Origin: Micromonospora qiuiae
Lineage (GTDB): Bacteria > Actinomycetota > Actinomycetes > Mycobacteriales > Micromonosporaceae
Length of the DNA: 64,000 nt
NCBI RefSeq assembly: GCF_016863555.1
Contig: NZ_BOPC01000009.1
Coordinates: forward strand, 89,096-153,095
Direction: 5' to 3'
Below, piece after piece: positions 25,423 through 33,992 of the stretch. Position 1 is the first letter of the stretch. Each line of letters begins with the position of its first letter. The position numbers were made by a program, and so were the translations under genes. The notes under the pieces were generated by a model. The model saw only the letters and a program-made list of their open reading frames with translations, was not told where the DNA came from and did not search any database.

Positions 25423-28320
25423 TCAGGAGGAGTTGGCCAGGAGGTTGAGGCGGTGGGCGACGGCGGCGGCCTCCATTCGGTTGGTCACGTCGAGCTTGGC
25501 GATGATCCGGGAGACGTGCACGCTGGCCGTCTTCGGTGAGATGAACAGTTGCTCGGCGATCCGGCTGTTGCTGAGTCCTTCGGCCACCAGGCGCAGCACC
25601 TCCCGCTCCCGCTCGGTGAGCAGGTCGGCACCGGGCCCGGCCTGGCCCGCACCCCGCAGACCGATCCGCCGGGCCAGGGTGGCGGCCTGCTCCGCGAGCA
25701 GCGTCGCGCCGAGCCCGTCGGCGAGCGCGACGGCCTCGCGTACCGCCGCCACCACCTCCTCCCGCTCCCCGGTCCCGGCCGCCGCCTCGGCGAACAGCAG
25801 CAGCACCCGGGCCAGCGCCGCGGGCTGACCGACGCTCCGCCATGCCACGACCGCGACCCGCCAGGCGGCGAGCGGACCGCCACCGGGAGCCACCGTGGCG
25901 GCGACCTCGGCGGCGTACGCCCGTTCGGCGGGGAACCGGACCGGGACGGTGGCGGCCAGCGCGGCCACCCGTGCGATGAGCTCGTCGTCGGAGATGTGCC
26001 GGACGACCCGGGCCTGGGCGGCGAGCACCGGCCAGCCGTAGCGGGGATACGCGACGATCGCCGGATCGGCCAGGCTCGCCACCACGGCGCGTAGCGCCTC
26101 GGCCCGGTCGTCGGCGGCGAGCGCCGCCGCGAGCCGCAGCTCCAGCAGGGGCAGCCGGTGGTGCGGGTGCAGGTACGGCTTGGTGAGGAAGGCGAGCGCC
26201 CGGCCCACCGTCTCGTCGGCCCCGGGATGCCCCTGGGCCAGCCGCAATCCGGCTCGCAGTTGCAGCCAGTGCAGCCCGGACACCCCGGGCGGGTCGAGCC
26301 GGGCCGCCTCGGCGCAGACCTGGTCGGCCTCCGCCCACCGGCCCAGCGCCAGCAGCGCCTCGGCCCGGTTGGAGAGCAGGTACGCGCCGGTGGAGCGGCT
26401 GATCCCGACCCGACGCGCCTCGCTCACCCCGTCGGCGGCGGCGCGGGCCGACTCCTCGTACCGGCCCAACTCGAAAAGCACGTCGGAGATGTGCACCAGG
26501 GCAGTGACCAGGGTCGACGATTCCCCGGCGGCACGTGCCACGGCCTCGCACCGGCGCAGCTCGGTCAGCCCGAGATCCGGCGCGCCGTCGCGGCACCGCA
26601 GCACCGCGAGCTGCACCGGCAGCAGGGCGTCGTTCACCCCGGCAGCCGCCGCGGCCGCCATCACCTCGGCGGCGATCCGGGCCCCGTCGTCGTAATCGAT
26701 GCGGGCCAGGTGGTTGGCGAGGTCGGCGAGCAGCCACAACCGTTCCGGGCTGTGCGGCACCGTGGACGCCAGCCGGTACGCCTCGCGCAGCTCGGTGGCG
26801 CCGTCGCTCTTGCCGAGCATGGCCAGCATCCGGCCGCGCTGGTCCAGCAGCCGCGCCGCGCGCAACGGCTGAGCCTCGGTGTCCACCTCGGCCAGCGCCG
26901 CCCGGGTCAGGGTCAACGCCCGCTGGTAGTCGCCGGCGGTGCTGGCGGCCCCCAGAGTCTCCTCCAGCAGCGCCAGGTGGTCGATGCCGAGCCGTTCGGC
27001 CGCGTCGGGCACCAGCTCCCACAGCTCCAGCACCCGTTCCAGCAGCCGCGCCTGCTCGGCGTACGCGTATCGTTCGGCGGCGGCGCAGGCGGCCGCACGG
27101 GCGGCGACCAGGGCGCGTGGGTGGTCGTGTGCGGCGTACCAGTGATGGGCGATCTCGGCCGGCGCGCGGCCGGCGGCGACGAGATGGGGCTGGGCCTCGA
27201 CGGCGGCGGCGAACCGGGCGTGCAGCCGGGCATGTTCGCCGGGAAGCAACTCGTCGTGCACCGCCTCGCGGACCAGCGCGTGCCGGAACTCGTAATCGCC
27301 GTCGGGGTCGGCCACCAGCAACTGGGCGGCGACGGCGGCCCGCAACGCGTCGTCCAGTTCCGGCTCGGGCAGCCCGGCCACCTCGGCGAGCAGCTGGTGG
27401 GCCAGGCGGATACCGCCGGCCGCGGCGATCCGCAGCACCCGCTGGGCCGGCTCGGGCAACCGGTCCACCCGGGCCAGCAGCAGGTCGCGCAGGGTGTCCG
27501 GCAGGGCGGCACAGCCGATCGGGCTGCCGGCGGCGGCCAACTCCTCGATGAAGAGCGGATTGCCCTGGGTCCGGTCGTGGATGTCGTCGACCGCACGGGC
27601 GGCCGGCTCCGCGTCCAGCAGCCCGGCGAGGATCGCCCCGGTGCCGCCCCGGTCCAGACGCCCCAGCTCGATCCGGTCGACGCCCCGGACCCGGTCCAGC
27701 TCGGCCAGGAACGGCCGGAGCGGGTGGCCCCGGTGCAACTCGTCGGTGCGGTAGGTGCAGACCAGCAGCATCCGTTCGGTGCGCGCGGCCCGCACCAGGA
27801 AGCCGATCAGGTCGCGGGTCGACCGGTCGGCCCAGTGCAGATCCTCGACCACCAACACCAGCGGTTGGTTGGCGGCTAGGCGGCCGAACAGTTCGGCGAC
27901 CAGGTCGAAGAGGTAACCGCGGGGTGCGTCCGAAGGCATAACGGCCGCCGGCAGCACCACACCGGCCGGTACCCGGGCCAGTTCCGGCAGCAGGCGAGCG
28001 AATTCGACCTCGTACCCGTCGAAAACGGCGGCACCGTCGCGGCGCAGCACCGTGCGCAGCGCCGCGGCGAACGGGGCGAAGGGCAGACCGGCCTCGCCGA
28101 GTTCGAGGCACTGGCCCAGCAGCAGGCGGGCCTCCTCGCCGACCGACCGGCCGAACTCCTCCAGCAGCCGGGTCTTGCCGACCCCGGCCTCACCGCCGAC
28201 CAGGACGGTGACCGGCTCGCCGGCACGGGCACGGGCGAGCGCCTCGTTCAGCCGCGTCATCTCGCGCTGACGGCCGACGAGGACGGTGCTGGTGGCGCGA
28301 GCGGTCACAGCACCGAGCAT
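25423..28320 (-). CDS. LAL-type LuxR-family regulator with N-terminal AAA ATPase
   Basis: The 965-aa protein has the full LAL layout. An N-terminal AAA-type ATPase carries Walker A GGEAGVGKTRLL (residues about 41-52) and Walker B VLVVEDLHWAD. A long helical, TPR-like sensor region occupies the middle, and the C-terminal LuxR HTH reads LTEREREVLRLVAEGLSNSRIAEQLF. Large regulators of this type act as ATP-dependent switches and often control secondary metabolism or sugar uptake, but no biosynthetic cluster is present here, so the target is unknown. Third-position GC is uniformly high, with no sign of transfer. Confidence 0.95.
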   Translation of the reverse strand: MLGAVTARATSTVLVGRQREMTRLNEALARARAGEPVTVLVGGEAGVGKTRLLEEFGRSVGEEARLLLGQCLELGEAGLPFAPFAAALRTVLRRDGAAVFDGYEVEFARLLPELARVPAGVVLPAAVMPSDAPRGYLFDLVAELFGRLAANQPLVLVVEDLHWADRSTRDLIGFLVRAARTERMLLVCTYRTDELHRGHPLRPFLAELDRVRGVDRIELGRLDRGGTGAILAGLLDAEPAARAVDDIHDRTQGNPLFIEELAAAGSPIGCAALPDTLRDLLLARVDRLPEPAQRVLRIAAAGGIRLAHQLLAEVAGLPEPELDDALRAAVAAQLLVADPDGDYEFRHALVREAVHDELLPGEHARLHARFAAAVEAQPHLVAAGRAPAEIAHHWYAAHDHPRALVAARAAACAAAERYAYAEQARLLERVLELWELVPDAAERLGIDHLALLEETLGAASTAGDYQRALTLTRAALAEVDTEAQPLRAARLLDQRGRMLAMLGKSDGATELREAYRLASTVPHSPERLWLLADLANHLARIDYDDGARIAAEVMAAAAAAGVNDALLPVQLAVLRCRDGAPDLGLTELRRCEAVARAAGESSTLVTALVHISDVLFELGRYEESARAAADGVSEARRVGISRSTGAYLLSNRAEALLALGRWAEADQVCAEAARLDPPGVSGLHWLQLRAGLRLAQGHPGADETVGRALAFLTKPYLHPHHRLPLLELRLAAALAADDRAEALRAVVASLADPAIVAYPRYGWPVLAAQARVVRHISDDELIARVAALAATVPVRFPAERAYAAEVAATVAPGGGPLAAWRVAVVAWRSVGQPAALARVLLLFAEAAAGTGEREEVVAAVREAVALADGLGATLLAEQAATLARRIGLRGAGQAGPGADLLTEREREVLRLVAEGLSNSRIAEQLFISPKTASVHVSRIIAKLDVTNRMEAAAVAHRLNLLANSS

Positions 28321-28360
28321 GCCATGCCCTCCGTTCCCACCCGCACCTCCTGCACCGTCT

Positions 28361-28413
28361 GTTAAGAAGGGGCCCCTCCTCTACACCAGGCGTTAAGAAG
28401 GGGCCCTTCCTTA
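28361..28413. repeat. Dispersed two-unit repeat (family B), copy 3
   Basis: The two units both begin GTTAAGAAGGGGCCC and are separated by TCTACACCAGGC; this is the most regular of the three copies. Its end supplies the stop codon of the small gene at 28411-28560. Confidence 0.92.
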
Positions 28414-28560
28414 CCCCCGTACGCGTCGGCGCGTGAGCCAGCCGCGCGCCGAGCGGCGGGGCAGCGTACGGGCCAGCCGCTCGCGGGCCGCCTCGGCGCG
28501 CAGGTCGGTGGCGTGCGTACGGTGCAGGGTGAGGAAGAACTCCGAGTCGGTGACGAACAT
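28411..28560 (-). CDS. Small hypothetical protein, 49 aa
   Basis: It begins at the ATG at 28560 behind an excellent AAGGAG and has high third-position GC. The sequence starts MFVTDSEFFLTLHRTHATDL and ends in an Arg-rich tail (RRSARGWLTRRR). Small proteins of this pattern are frequent in actinomycetes and have no known function. The stop TAA falls within the family B repeat, so the repeat may have changed its C-terminus. Too short for most gene finders. Confidence 0.7.
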   Translation of the reverse strand: MFVTDSEFFLTLHRTHATDLRAEAARERLARTLPRRSARGWLTRRRVRG

Positions 28561-28765
28561 GTCGGGCTCCTTCGGTCATGGTCAACTGTCTGACTCCGAC
28601 TCTGCTCGCGAAGGTGGCACCGGAGCGTCGGTGCGTTGCCTGATCTGCGCCCGCCACCCCTCCTTACCTTCGGCGAGCGGTCACGCCGAGCGGCCGTAAG
28701 GTACTCAGCGGGCCGAACACCAGGCGCGGATCAACGACGCGCGGTCGCCCACTAGACTCGATGCC

Positions 28766-29455
28766 ATGGCAAAGCCCCAGGAGAAGGTCTCGTTCGGCCA
28801 GCGGCTGAAGCAGATCGGGTTGGTGTTCCGGTTCACCGCCAAGCAGGACAAGTGGTTCGCGCCACTGGCCGCCGGCGCGGTCCTGATCCCGCTCGCGCTG
28901 ACCGTGGTCGCGGTCCTCCGTTGGGGCTGGCTGTGGTTGCCACTGGGCATCCTGTTCGCCCTGCTCTGCCTGCTTATCGTGCTCAACCTCCGGTCCAACC
29001 GGGCGATGATGAACGCGGCCGAGGGCCAGCCGGGCGCGGCCGCGCAGATCATGGAGAGCATGCGCGGCGACTGGCGGGTCAAGCCCGCGGTCAGCTCGAC
29101 CACCCAGATGGACATGGTGCACCTGGTCGTCGGCCGGCCGGGCGTGATCCTGCTGGCGGAGGGAAACCCGCAGCGGGTCCGCGGCCTGCTCGGCCAGGAG
29201 AAGCGCCGGCTGGCCAAGGTGATCGGCAACGCCCCGCTCTACGACTACGTGATCGGCCAGGACGAGGGCGAGCTGCCGATCCGCAAGCTGCGGATGACGC
29301 TGATGCGGTTGCCGCGCAACCTCAGCGGCAAGGACGTCAACGCCCTCGACAAGCGGCTCAAGGCGCTGACCGCCCGCCCGCAGATGCCCAAGGGTGCCGT
29401 CCCCAAGAACCTGCGCCCGCCGCGCGGCGCCTTCCGCCAGATGCGCGGTCGCTGA
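28766..29455 (+). CDS. DUF4191 membrane protein
   Basis: The 229-aa protein has two membrane helices near the N-terminus (about residues 32-70) and a cytoplasmic domain with the DUF4191 pattern (AAQIMESMRGDWRVKPAVSS, GRPGVILLAEG, GRPGVIL-type strand, LPIRKLRMTLMRLP). It is a conserved actinobacterial protein found between lipA and glnA, corresponding in position to Rv2219 of Mycobacterium tuberculosis. Function is unknown. Placed 5' of the RDD gene, which here reads in the opposite direction. Confidence 0.92.
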   Translation: MAKPQEKVSFGQRLKQIGLVFRFTAKQDKWFAPLAAGAVLIPLALTVVAVLRWGWLWLPLGILFALLCLLIVLNLRSNRAMMNAAEGQPGAAAQIMESMRGDWRVKPAVSSTTQMDMVHLVVGRPGVILLAEGNPQRVRGLLGQEKRRLAKVIGNAPLYDYVIGQDEGELPIRKLRMTLMRLPRNLSGKDVNALDKRLKALTARPQMPKGAVPKNLRPPRGAFRQMRGR

Positions 29456-29513
29456 CTCCGCCAGTTGCCCGGCCGCTGGCCCGGCTCGGCTGCGCGGTCG
29501 GCTCCTCGGCGAG

Positions 29514-29909
29514 CTAGCGAAAGGGGACGACGACCGAGCCGGCGAGGCGGTCGTGCAGCCCGCGACGGTGCTGGTCCATCAACAGGGCGGGCACGACCAG
29601 GGCCAGGAGTACGCCGCGCAGCAGTGCCCGGAGCAGGCCGATCCGGCCGCCGTCGGTCCAGTCGACACAGCGGATCCGGGTCAGGTACATGCCCGGGGTC
29701 TGCGCGAACAACCCGAGGAAGACGGCGTACTCCACGATCAGCACGGCGACCGGCGCCCAGGCGTCCCGGGCGGGGCTGGCGAACAGACCCGCCGCGAGCA
29801 GGCAGAGCACCCAGTCGATGACCAGCGCCCCGAATCGGCGGCCCAGGTCGGCCGGGGTGAAGTCAGGGTCCGCGGCGGGGGGCGTCAGGCGGTGGGGCTC
29901 GGTGGTCAC
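29514..29909 (-). CDS. RDD-family membrane protein
   Basis: The protein has about 131 aa if it starts at the GTG at 29909 (VTTEPHRLTPPAADPDFTPADLG); a TTG three codons upstream is possible. It has the RDD signature GRRFGALVIDWVLC, three hydrophobic segments, the conserved TPGMYLTRIRCVD and the final DRLAGSVVVP. RDD proteins may be channels or small transporters, but their role is poorly defined. It reads away from glnA across a 261-base spacer. The same gene order (DUF4191, RDD, glnA) is seen in other actinobacteria. Confidence 0.92.
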   Translation of the reverse strand: MTTEPHRLTPPAADPDFTPADLGRRFGALVIDWVLCLLAAGLFASPARDAWAPVAVLIVEYAVFLGLFAQTPGMYLTRIRCVDWTDGGRIGLLRALLRGVLLALVVPALLMDQHRRGLHDRLAGSVVVPFR

Positions 29910-30074
29910 AGCGGACAAGCCTAGCCAGGCGGGGGTACGACTCCGGGACCCAGGCCCGACGCGGAATGCCGAAACGGACCAATGGCACCAATTATCGTTA
30001 CACTGGCGCAGGTCGGACTCGTCCCTCGGCCCCGGGTCCGGCCTGGTTGGCGGGGGTGACGCAGCGCGAGGGAC

Positions 30075-30090
30075 GTTACACGGCAGAAAC
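30075..30090 (+). promoter_or_regulatory. GlnR-like box upstream of glnA
   Basis: GTTAC-ACGGCA-GAAAC matches the actinobacterial GlnR half-site pair (gTnAC-n6-GaAAC) at all conserved positions. It lies 81-96 bases before the glnA start. A further GTTAC is at 29997-30001. GlnR activates glnA under nitrogen limitation in Streptomyces and Mycobacterium; its action here is inferred. Confidence 0.65.
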
Positions 30091-30170
30091 ACTGGAGACA
30101 TGGCCGGGCAACCGGGCGGTCATAGCGTCGCCAGGAGCCCAGCTATCCCGTGGACGTGCCAGGAGGACGA

Positions 30171-31595
30171 GTGTTCGCCAATCCCGAGGAACTCCTGCGT
30201 TACCTCAAGAACGAGGACGTGAAGTTCGTCGACGTACGTTTCTGTGACCTTCCCGGCGTGATGCAGCACTTCAACATGCCGGTGGAGTCCATCGACGAAG
30301 ACTTCTTCACCGACGGTCTCGCCTTCGACGGCTCGTCGATCCGGGGCTTCCAGGCGATCCACGAGTCGGACATGCTCCTGCTCCCGGACGTCGCGACCGC
30401 CTTCATCGACCCCTTCCGCGCGCAGAAGACCCTCGCGCTGAACTTCTTCATCCACGACCCGTTCACCCGGGAGGCGTACAGCCGGGACCCGCGGAACGTG
30501 GCGAAGAAGGCCGAGGCGTACCTGGTCGCCAGCGGCATCGCAGACACGGCGTACTTCGGCGCCGAGGCGGAGTTCTACATCTTCGACTCGATGCGCCACG
30601 AAACCTCGGCGCACCAGTCGTACTACTACATCGACTCGATCGAGGGCGCCTGGAACACCGGCCGCGAGGAAGACGGCGGCAACCGCGGCTACAAGACCGC
30701 CTACAAGGGCGGCTACTTCCCGGTACCGCCCGTCGACCACTACGCCGACCTGCGCGACAGCATCGTACGCAGGCTGGTCGACAGCGGCTTCACCGTCGAG
30801 CGCTCACACCACGAGGTCGGCACCGCCGGCCAGTCGGAGATCAACTACAGGTTCTCCACTCTGCTGCACGCGGCCGACCAGCTTCAGCTCTTCAAGTACA
30901 TCGTGAAGAACGAGGTCTGGGCCAACGGCAAGACCGCCACCTTCATGCCGAAGCCGCTCTTCGGCGACAACGGCTCCGGCATGCACACCCACCAGAGCCT
31001 CTGGCTGGGCGGCGAGCCGCTGTTCTACGACGAGACCGGCTACGCCGGCCTGTCCGACACCGCCCGCTGGTACATCGGCGGCCTGCTGCACCACGCCCCC
31101 TCCCTGCTGGCCTTCACCAACCCGACAATCAACTCCTACCGCCGTCTCGTGCCCGGCTTCGAGGCGCCGGTCAACCTCGTCTATTCCCAGCGCAACCGCT
31201 CTGCCTGCACCCGCATCCCGGTCACCGGCAGCAACCCCAAGGCCAAGCGTGTCGAGTTCCGGGTACCCGACCCCTCGGCCAACGTCTACCTCGCCTTCTC
31301 CGCCATGCTCATGGCTGGCATCGACGGCATCAAGAACAAGACCGAGCCCCCGGCCCCCATCGACAAGGACCTCTACGACCTCCCGCCGGAGGAGTGGGGC
31401 AACGTCAAGCAGGTGCCGGGAACGCTGCCCGAGGTGCTGGACGCGCTGGAGGCCGACCACGACTACCTGCTCGACGGCGGCGTCTTCACTCCCGACCTGA
31501 TCTCCACCTGGGTGGATTGGAAGCGGACCAACGAGGTCGACCCGGTACGCCTGCGCCCGACCCCGCACGAGTTCGCCATGTACTTCGACTGCTGA
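30171..31595 (+). CDS. glnA: Glutamine synthetase type I (adenylylatable)
   Basis: The 474-aa protein starts at the GTG at 30171, with AGGAGG four bases before it. Family motifs are intact: [10 protein letters not shown], metal-site [39 protein letters not shown] and NRSACTRIP. The motif DLYDLPPEE near the C-terminus carries the tyrosine adenylylated by GlnE, which is encoded at 53210-56509. It condenses ammonia and glutamate with ATP. The last eight codons, the stop and nine further bases form the left attachment site of an integrative element, which leaves the protein sequence complete. In related genomes glnE follows closely; here the element and a further block of genes lie between. Confidence 0.98.
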   Translation: MFANPEELLRYLKNEDVKFVDVRFCDLPGVMQHFNMPVESIDEDFFTDGLAFDGSSIRGFQAIHESDMLLLPDVATAFIDPFRAQKTLALNFFIHDPFTREAYSRDPRNVAKKAEAYLVASGIADTAYFGAEAEFYIFDSMRHETSAHQSYYYIDSIEGAWNTGREEDGGNRGYKTAYKGGYFPVPPVDHYADLRDSIVRRLVDSGFTVERSHHEVGTAGQSEINYRFSTLLHAADQLQLFKYIVKNEVWANGKTATFMPKPLFGDNGSGMHTHQSLWLGGEPLFYDETGYAGLSDTARWYIGGLLHHAPSLLAFTNPTINSYRRLVPGFEAPVNLVYSQRNRSACTRIPVTGSNPKAKRVEFRVPDPSANVYLAFSAMLMAGIDGIKNKTEPPAPIDKDLYDLPPEEWGNVKQVPGTLPEVLDALEADHDYLLDGGVFTPDLISTWVDWKRTNEVDPVRLRPTPHEFAMYFDC

Positions 31596-31604
31596 TCACG
31601 ATCA
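31569..31604 (+). repeat. attL, 36-bp direct repeat at the glnA stop
   Basis: Identical over 36 bases to 46657-46692; the flanking bases differ on both sides. It encodes the last residues of GlnA (EFAMYFDC), the TGA stop and TCACGATCA. The integrase gene ends 22 bases beyond it. Confidence 0.96.
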
Positions 31605-31626
31605 TGCCGCTGACCTGCGGTGCAAG

Positions 31627-32703
31627 CTAGGCGATCACCTCCCTAGTCCGCAGGGAGTCCGCACGAGCCACCAGAACCGCGTCAACCGCGGACCTGGTGG
31701 CCTCGTCGGTATCGGGGAACAGGTGGCCGTACGTGTCGAGCGTCGTCGACGCCGAGGCGTGCCGTAGCCGCGCCTGAACGACTTTGACGTTGGCGCCCGA
31801 GTCGATCAGCAGCGACGCGAAGTAGTGCCGGAGATCGTGGAACCGGAAGCCCTCCGCCAGGCCGTCGACGTGCGTCCGGGCGGCGCGTACCGCCCGCTCC
31901 AACGCCCACGGGCCGAGCTGCGCGCCGTCGTCGCCGGTAAGGATCGTCTCCGCCCGCCACCGGGCGACGTGCGCCGCCAGTTCCTCGGTGAGCGTGCGCG
32001 GCACCGGGATCGGCGTCTTGGAGATCTCCGTCTTGAGAGGCAGCGCCGGGTACTGCACGGCCGGCGTGACGATGCCGCGCAGGAAGTCCACGTCCGCCAC
32101 CCGCAACCCGCACGCCTCAGCGGTACGCAGGCCGGCGAACGCGCCGAGCAGGACCGCCGCACGGATCCGCTCCGGCATCTGCTCGTACAGGCCCCAGATT
32201 TGGTCGGTGGTGGCCACGTACGCCCGCTGCTTGGCCCGGCCGGGCGAGGTACGCCGGGAGCACGGCGACCGGGGCACGATCCCGTCGTGCACAGCGTCGG
32301 AGAAGATCTGCGCCAACCGGTTGTGCAGCGCGTAGACGTACGAGGCCGCCAGGCCGTCCTCACGCAGCTTCGTGGTCCACGCCTTCACGTGCGACGGCCG
32401 GACGGCACCCAAGCGCATCTTGCCGAACTCGGCGACGATCTGCGCGACGTGCACCCGGGCCTGCCGGACCGTCGACGCACGACGGGTGCCGTACCCGTCA
32501 AGCCAGGTCTCGCACCACTGCGCGACCGTCGTCTTGGCCTTCTTCGGCTCGACGTGCGTACCGGTGACCATCGCGGCAGTCTGCTCATCGAGCCAGTTCT
32601 GAGCGTCGACCTTGCGGACAAAGTGCTTCGCGTGCTCTTTGCCGGCCTCGTCGCGGTACCGGGCCCGGTACTTCCCGTCCGGACGCTTCTTGATGCTGGC
32701 CAT
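31627..32703 (-). CDS. int: Tyrosine recombinase (integrase)
   Basis: The 358-aa protein starts at the ATG at 32703 with GGGAG upstream. The N-terminal arm-binding-like domain (SIKKRPDGKYRARYRDEAGKEH) is followed by a SAM-like core-binding domain (about residues 60-150). In the catalytic domain the first Arg is in FAGLRTAEACGL, the His and Arg are in HDLRHYF, the next His is in LRHAS and the nucleophilic Tyr is in YGHLF. It would recombine the glnA-end attB with attP. Its 3' end faces attL, as is usual for genomic islands. Its start shares one base with the stop of the upstream repressor gene. Confidence 0.95.
   Translation of the reverse strand: MASIKKRPDGKYRARYRDEAGKEHAKHFVRKVDAQNWLDEQTAAMVTGTHVEPKKAKTTVAQWCETWLDGYGTRRASTVRQARVHVAQIVAEFGKMRLGAVRPSHVKAWTTKLREDGLAASYVYALHNRLAQIFSDAVHDGIVPRSPCSRRTSPGRAKQRAYVATTDQIWGLYEQMPERIRAAVLLGAFAGLRTAEACGLRVADVDFLRGIVTPAVQYPALPLKTEISKTPIPVPRTLTEELAAHVARWRAETILTGDDGAQLGPWALERAVRAARTHVDGLAEGFRFHDLRHYFASLLIDSGANVKVVQARLRHASASTTLDTYGHLFPDTDEATRSAVDAVLVARADSLRTREVIA
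31645..31664 (+). promoter_or_regulatory. Left pair of AGTCCGCA(G/C) sites near attL
   Basis: AGTCCGCAG (31645-31653) and AGTCCGCAC (31656-31664) are spaced 11 bases apart, inside the last codons of int. The right end carries the same pair with the same orientation and spacing at 46546-46565. These are candidate arm-type binding sites for Int or Xis. Confidence 0.65.
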
Positions 32704-33287
32704 CAGGAGGACTCCCACTGTCCGCGCGCCGCTGGCGTGGCGCGCTTCAGGGCGGTGTCGAAGGCTGACCACAGGAACTCCCGGACCTGGTCCCGGACTT
32801 GCTCGTCGGTGACGCTCTCGCCGCGCACAGCGAAGGTGAACGCCTGGCCGCCGGGAGAGAGCGGCGCGAACCAGTGGTGTTCGATGTACTCGCGCAGTTC
32901 GGGATTCGTGGCGGTGAGCTCGAAGTACTGGACGAAGAGAGCCACGGCCCGCTCGGTGGCATCCGCGAGCAGGGTTTCCACCTGGCTCAACTCTTGGAGG
33001 ATCGACTGCGCCTGCCGCTGCTCGACCATCTCCATCGGCATCAGTAGCTCGTCGACCGACAGGCCGAGCACCTTGGAAAGTGCGACCAGTTCGTCAACGG
33101 TGACCCGGCGGGGCGGGTTGGCCTTCTCGATCTTGTAGATCGCCGATCCCTGGATGGAGCAGCCCGCCTCGGTCATCAGCCTGGCCAACGCCTCGTAGCT
33201 GAGGCCGCGCTGTTCCCGCTCGTGCGCGATGCGCTGTGCGAGGTTCGCCTCGCTGGCGAGGCTGCGCGGGCGGTTCGGGCGGGGCAT
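32703..33287 (-). CDS. CI-like XRE-family repressor
   Basis: The 194-aa protein begins at the ATG at 33287 behind GGAGG. The HTH is at about residues 12-75 (ANLAQRIAHEREQRGLSYEALARLM, then SAIYKIEK). The C-terminal region is helical, with DELLMPMEMVEQ and an acidic stretch, and shows no LexA-type protease motif. It sits between int and a divergent excisionase gene, the position of a lysogeny repressor, and probably binds the CATTC/GAATG sites in the 33288-33399 spacer. TGATG overlap with int indicates co-expression. Confidence 0.88.
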   Translation of the reverse strand: MPRPNRPRSLASEANLAQRIAHEREQRGLSYEALARLMTEAGCSIQGSAIYKIEKANPPRRVTVDELVALSKVLGLSVDELLMPMEMVEQRQAQSILQELSQVETLLADATERAVALFVQYFELTATNPELREYIEHHWFAPLSPGGQAFTFAVRGESVTDEQVRDQVREFLWSAFDTALKRATPAARGQWESS

Positions 33288-33296
33288 TCGGACCTC

Positions 33297-33397
33297 CATT
33301 CCTAAGCAGAATGAAGGTTAGCCGTTTGGACTTGCGCAGTCAACGGCAACCCACCATCATTCCAACACGGCCAACGGGCACCACCGGGAAGGAATGA
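33297..33397. promoter_or_regulatory. Divergent control region with four CATTC/GAATG half-sites
   Basis: CATTC (33297-33301) with GAATG (33309-33313), and TCATTCC (33357-33363) with GGAATGA (33391-33397), form two inverted pairs between the repressor and excisionase genes. The second pair includes the possible ATG at 33394. The layout suits an int-xis lysogeny switch bound by the XRE repressor. Confidence 0.6.
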
Positions 33398-33399
33398 CC

Positions 33400-33588
33400 A
33401 TGCCGGAGTACATGACCACCGAAGAGGTCGCCGAGCTATTCCGCACCTCGCCGGAAACCGTGCGGTACTGGCGTCACGTCGGCAAGGGGCCGAAGAGCTT
33501 CAAGGCCGGCGGCCGGCGCGTGCTGTACGACCGGGCCGAGGTGCTGGCGTACGTCGCCGAGTGCAAGGCCGAAGCCGAGGCCGCATGA
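33400..33588 (+). CDS. xis: Excisionase-like MerR/HTH_17 protein
   Basis: The 62-aa protein is a winged helix: YMTTEEVAELFRTSPETVRYWRHVGKGP, then a basic wing (FKAGGRRVLYDRAEVLAYV). I take the ATG at 33400, which has AAGGA about six bases upstream; an ATG at 33394 is nearly as good. Proteins of this type direct excision with tyrosine recombinases or act as regulators. It heads the rightward transcript and its stop overlaps the next gene (ATGA at 33585). Confidence 0.85.
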   Translation: MPEYMTTEEVAELFRTSPETVRYWRHVGKGPKSFKAGGRRVLYDRAEVLAYVAECKAEAEAA

Positions 33589-33992
33589 CCGACAACGAGA
33601 ACGCCCGCCCCCGCGATGGCGACCGGGGAGCGGGCGGTGAGCAGGTCGGCGGACCCATCGCGAGCGTAACCCGACTGCCAACCGCCGTCACGCCCGTCAC
33701 GATCACCACGCCCCCACCGCGCGCCGGCGACCCGGTCGTCACGCACCGCCGAGACGTACGCGCCCTCGATGAGCACCTGGCCGACGACCCCGCCGCCGGC
33801 TACACCCTGACCGCCGCCGACGTGCTCGCCCTGGCCGCCACCCCACCGGCGGCCGCCGACAACGCGCCACGATGCGGCGGTGTCCACACCGGGCCATGTG
33901 ACTGGTGGTCAACGTGCACCGGCATGGCGCTCACCACGCCCGAACGCGACGCCGCCGCCGGCCAGCACCCCTGGCAGGCGGTGGCAGCCTGA
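33585..33992 (+). CDS. Hypothetical protein of the element's replication operon
   Basis: The 135-aa protein is coupled by ATGA to the excisionase gene and by TGATG to the ATPase gene. The N-terminal half is Pro/Thr/Arg-rich and looks disordered. The C-terminal third has CGGVHTGPCDWWSTCTG, three Cys and one His that might hold a metal. I do not recognise the family. Its place directly before the ATPase suggests a role in replication or its regulation. Confidence 0.72.
   Translation: MTDNENARPRDGDRGAGGEQVGGPIASVTRLPTAVTPVTITTPPPRAGDPVVTHRRDVRALDEHLADDPAAGYTLTAADVLALAATPPAAADNAPRCGGVHTGPCDWWSTCTGMALTTPERDAAAGQHPWQAVAA

Noticed and set aside
26158..27879. A 573-aa plus-strand protein opposite the LuxR gene
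   Set aside because: It is antisense to a well-supported LAL regulator and has the Gly/Gln/Arg composition typical of antisense frames in GC-rich DNA.
25423..28320. Pathway-specific regulator of a biosynthetic gene cluster
   Set aside because: LAL regulators often have that role, but no polyketide, peptide or terpene synthase genes are in the window.
31569..31604. tRNA gene as attachment site
   Set aside because: No tRNA-like cloverleaf or T-loop sequence occurs at either end; the repeat is the 3' end of glnA.
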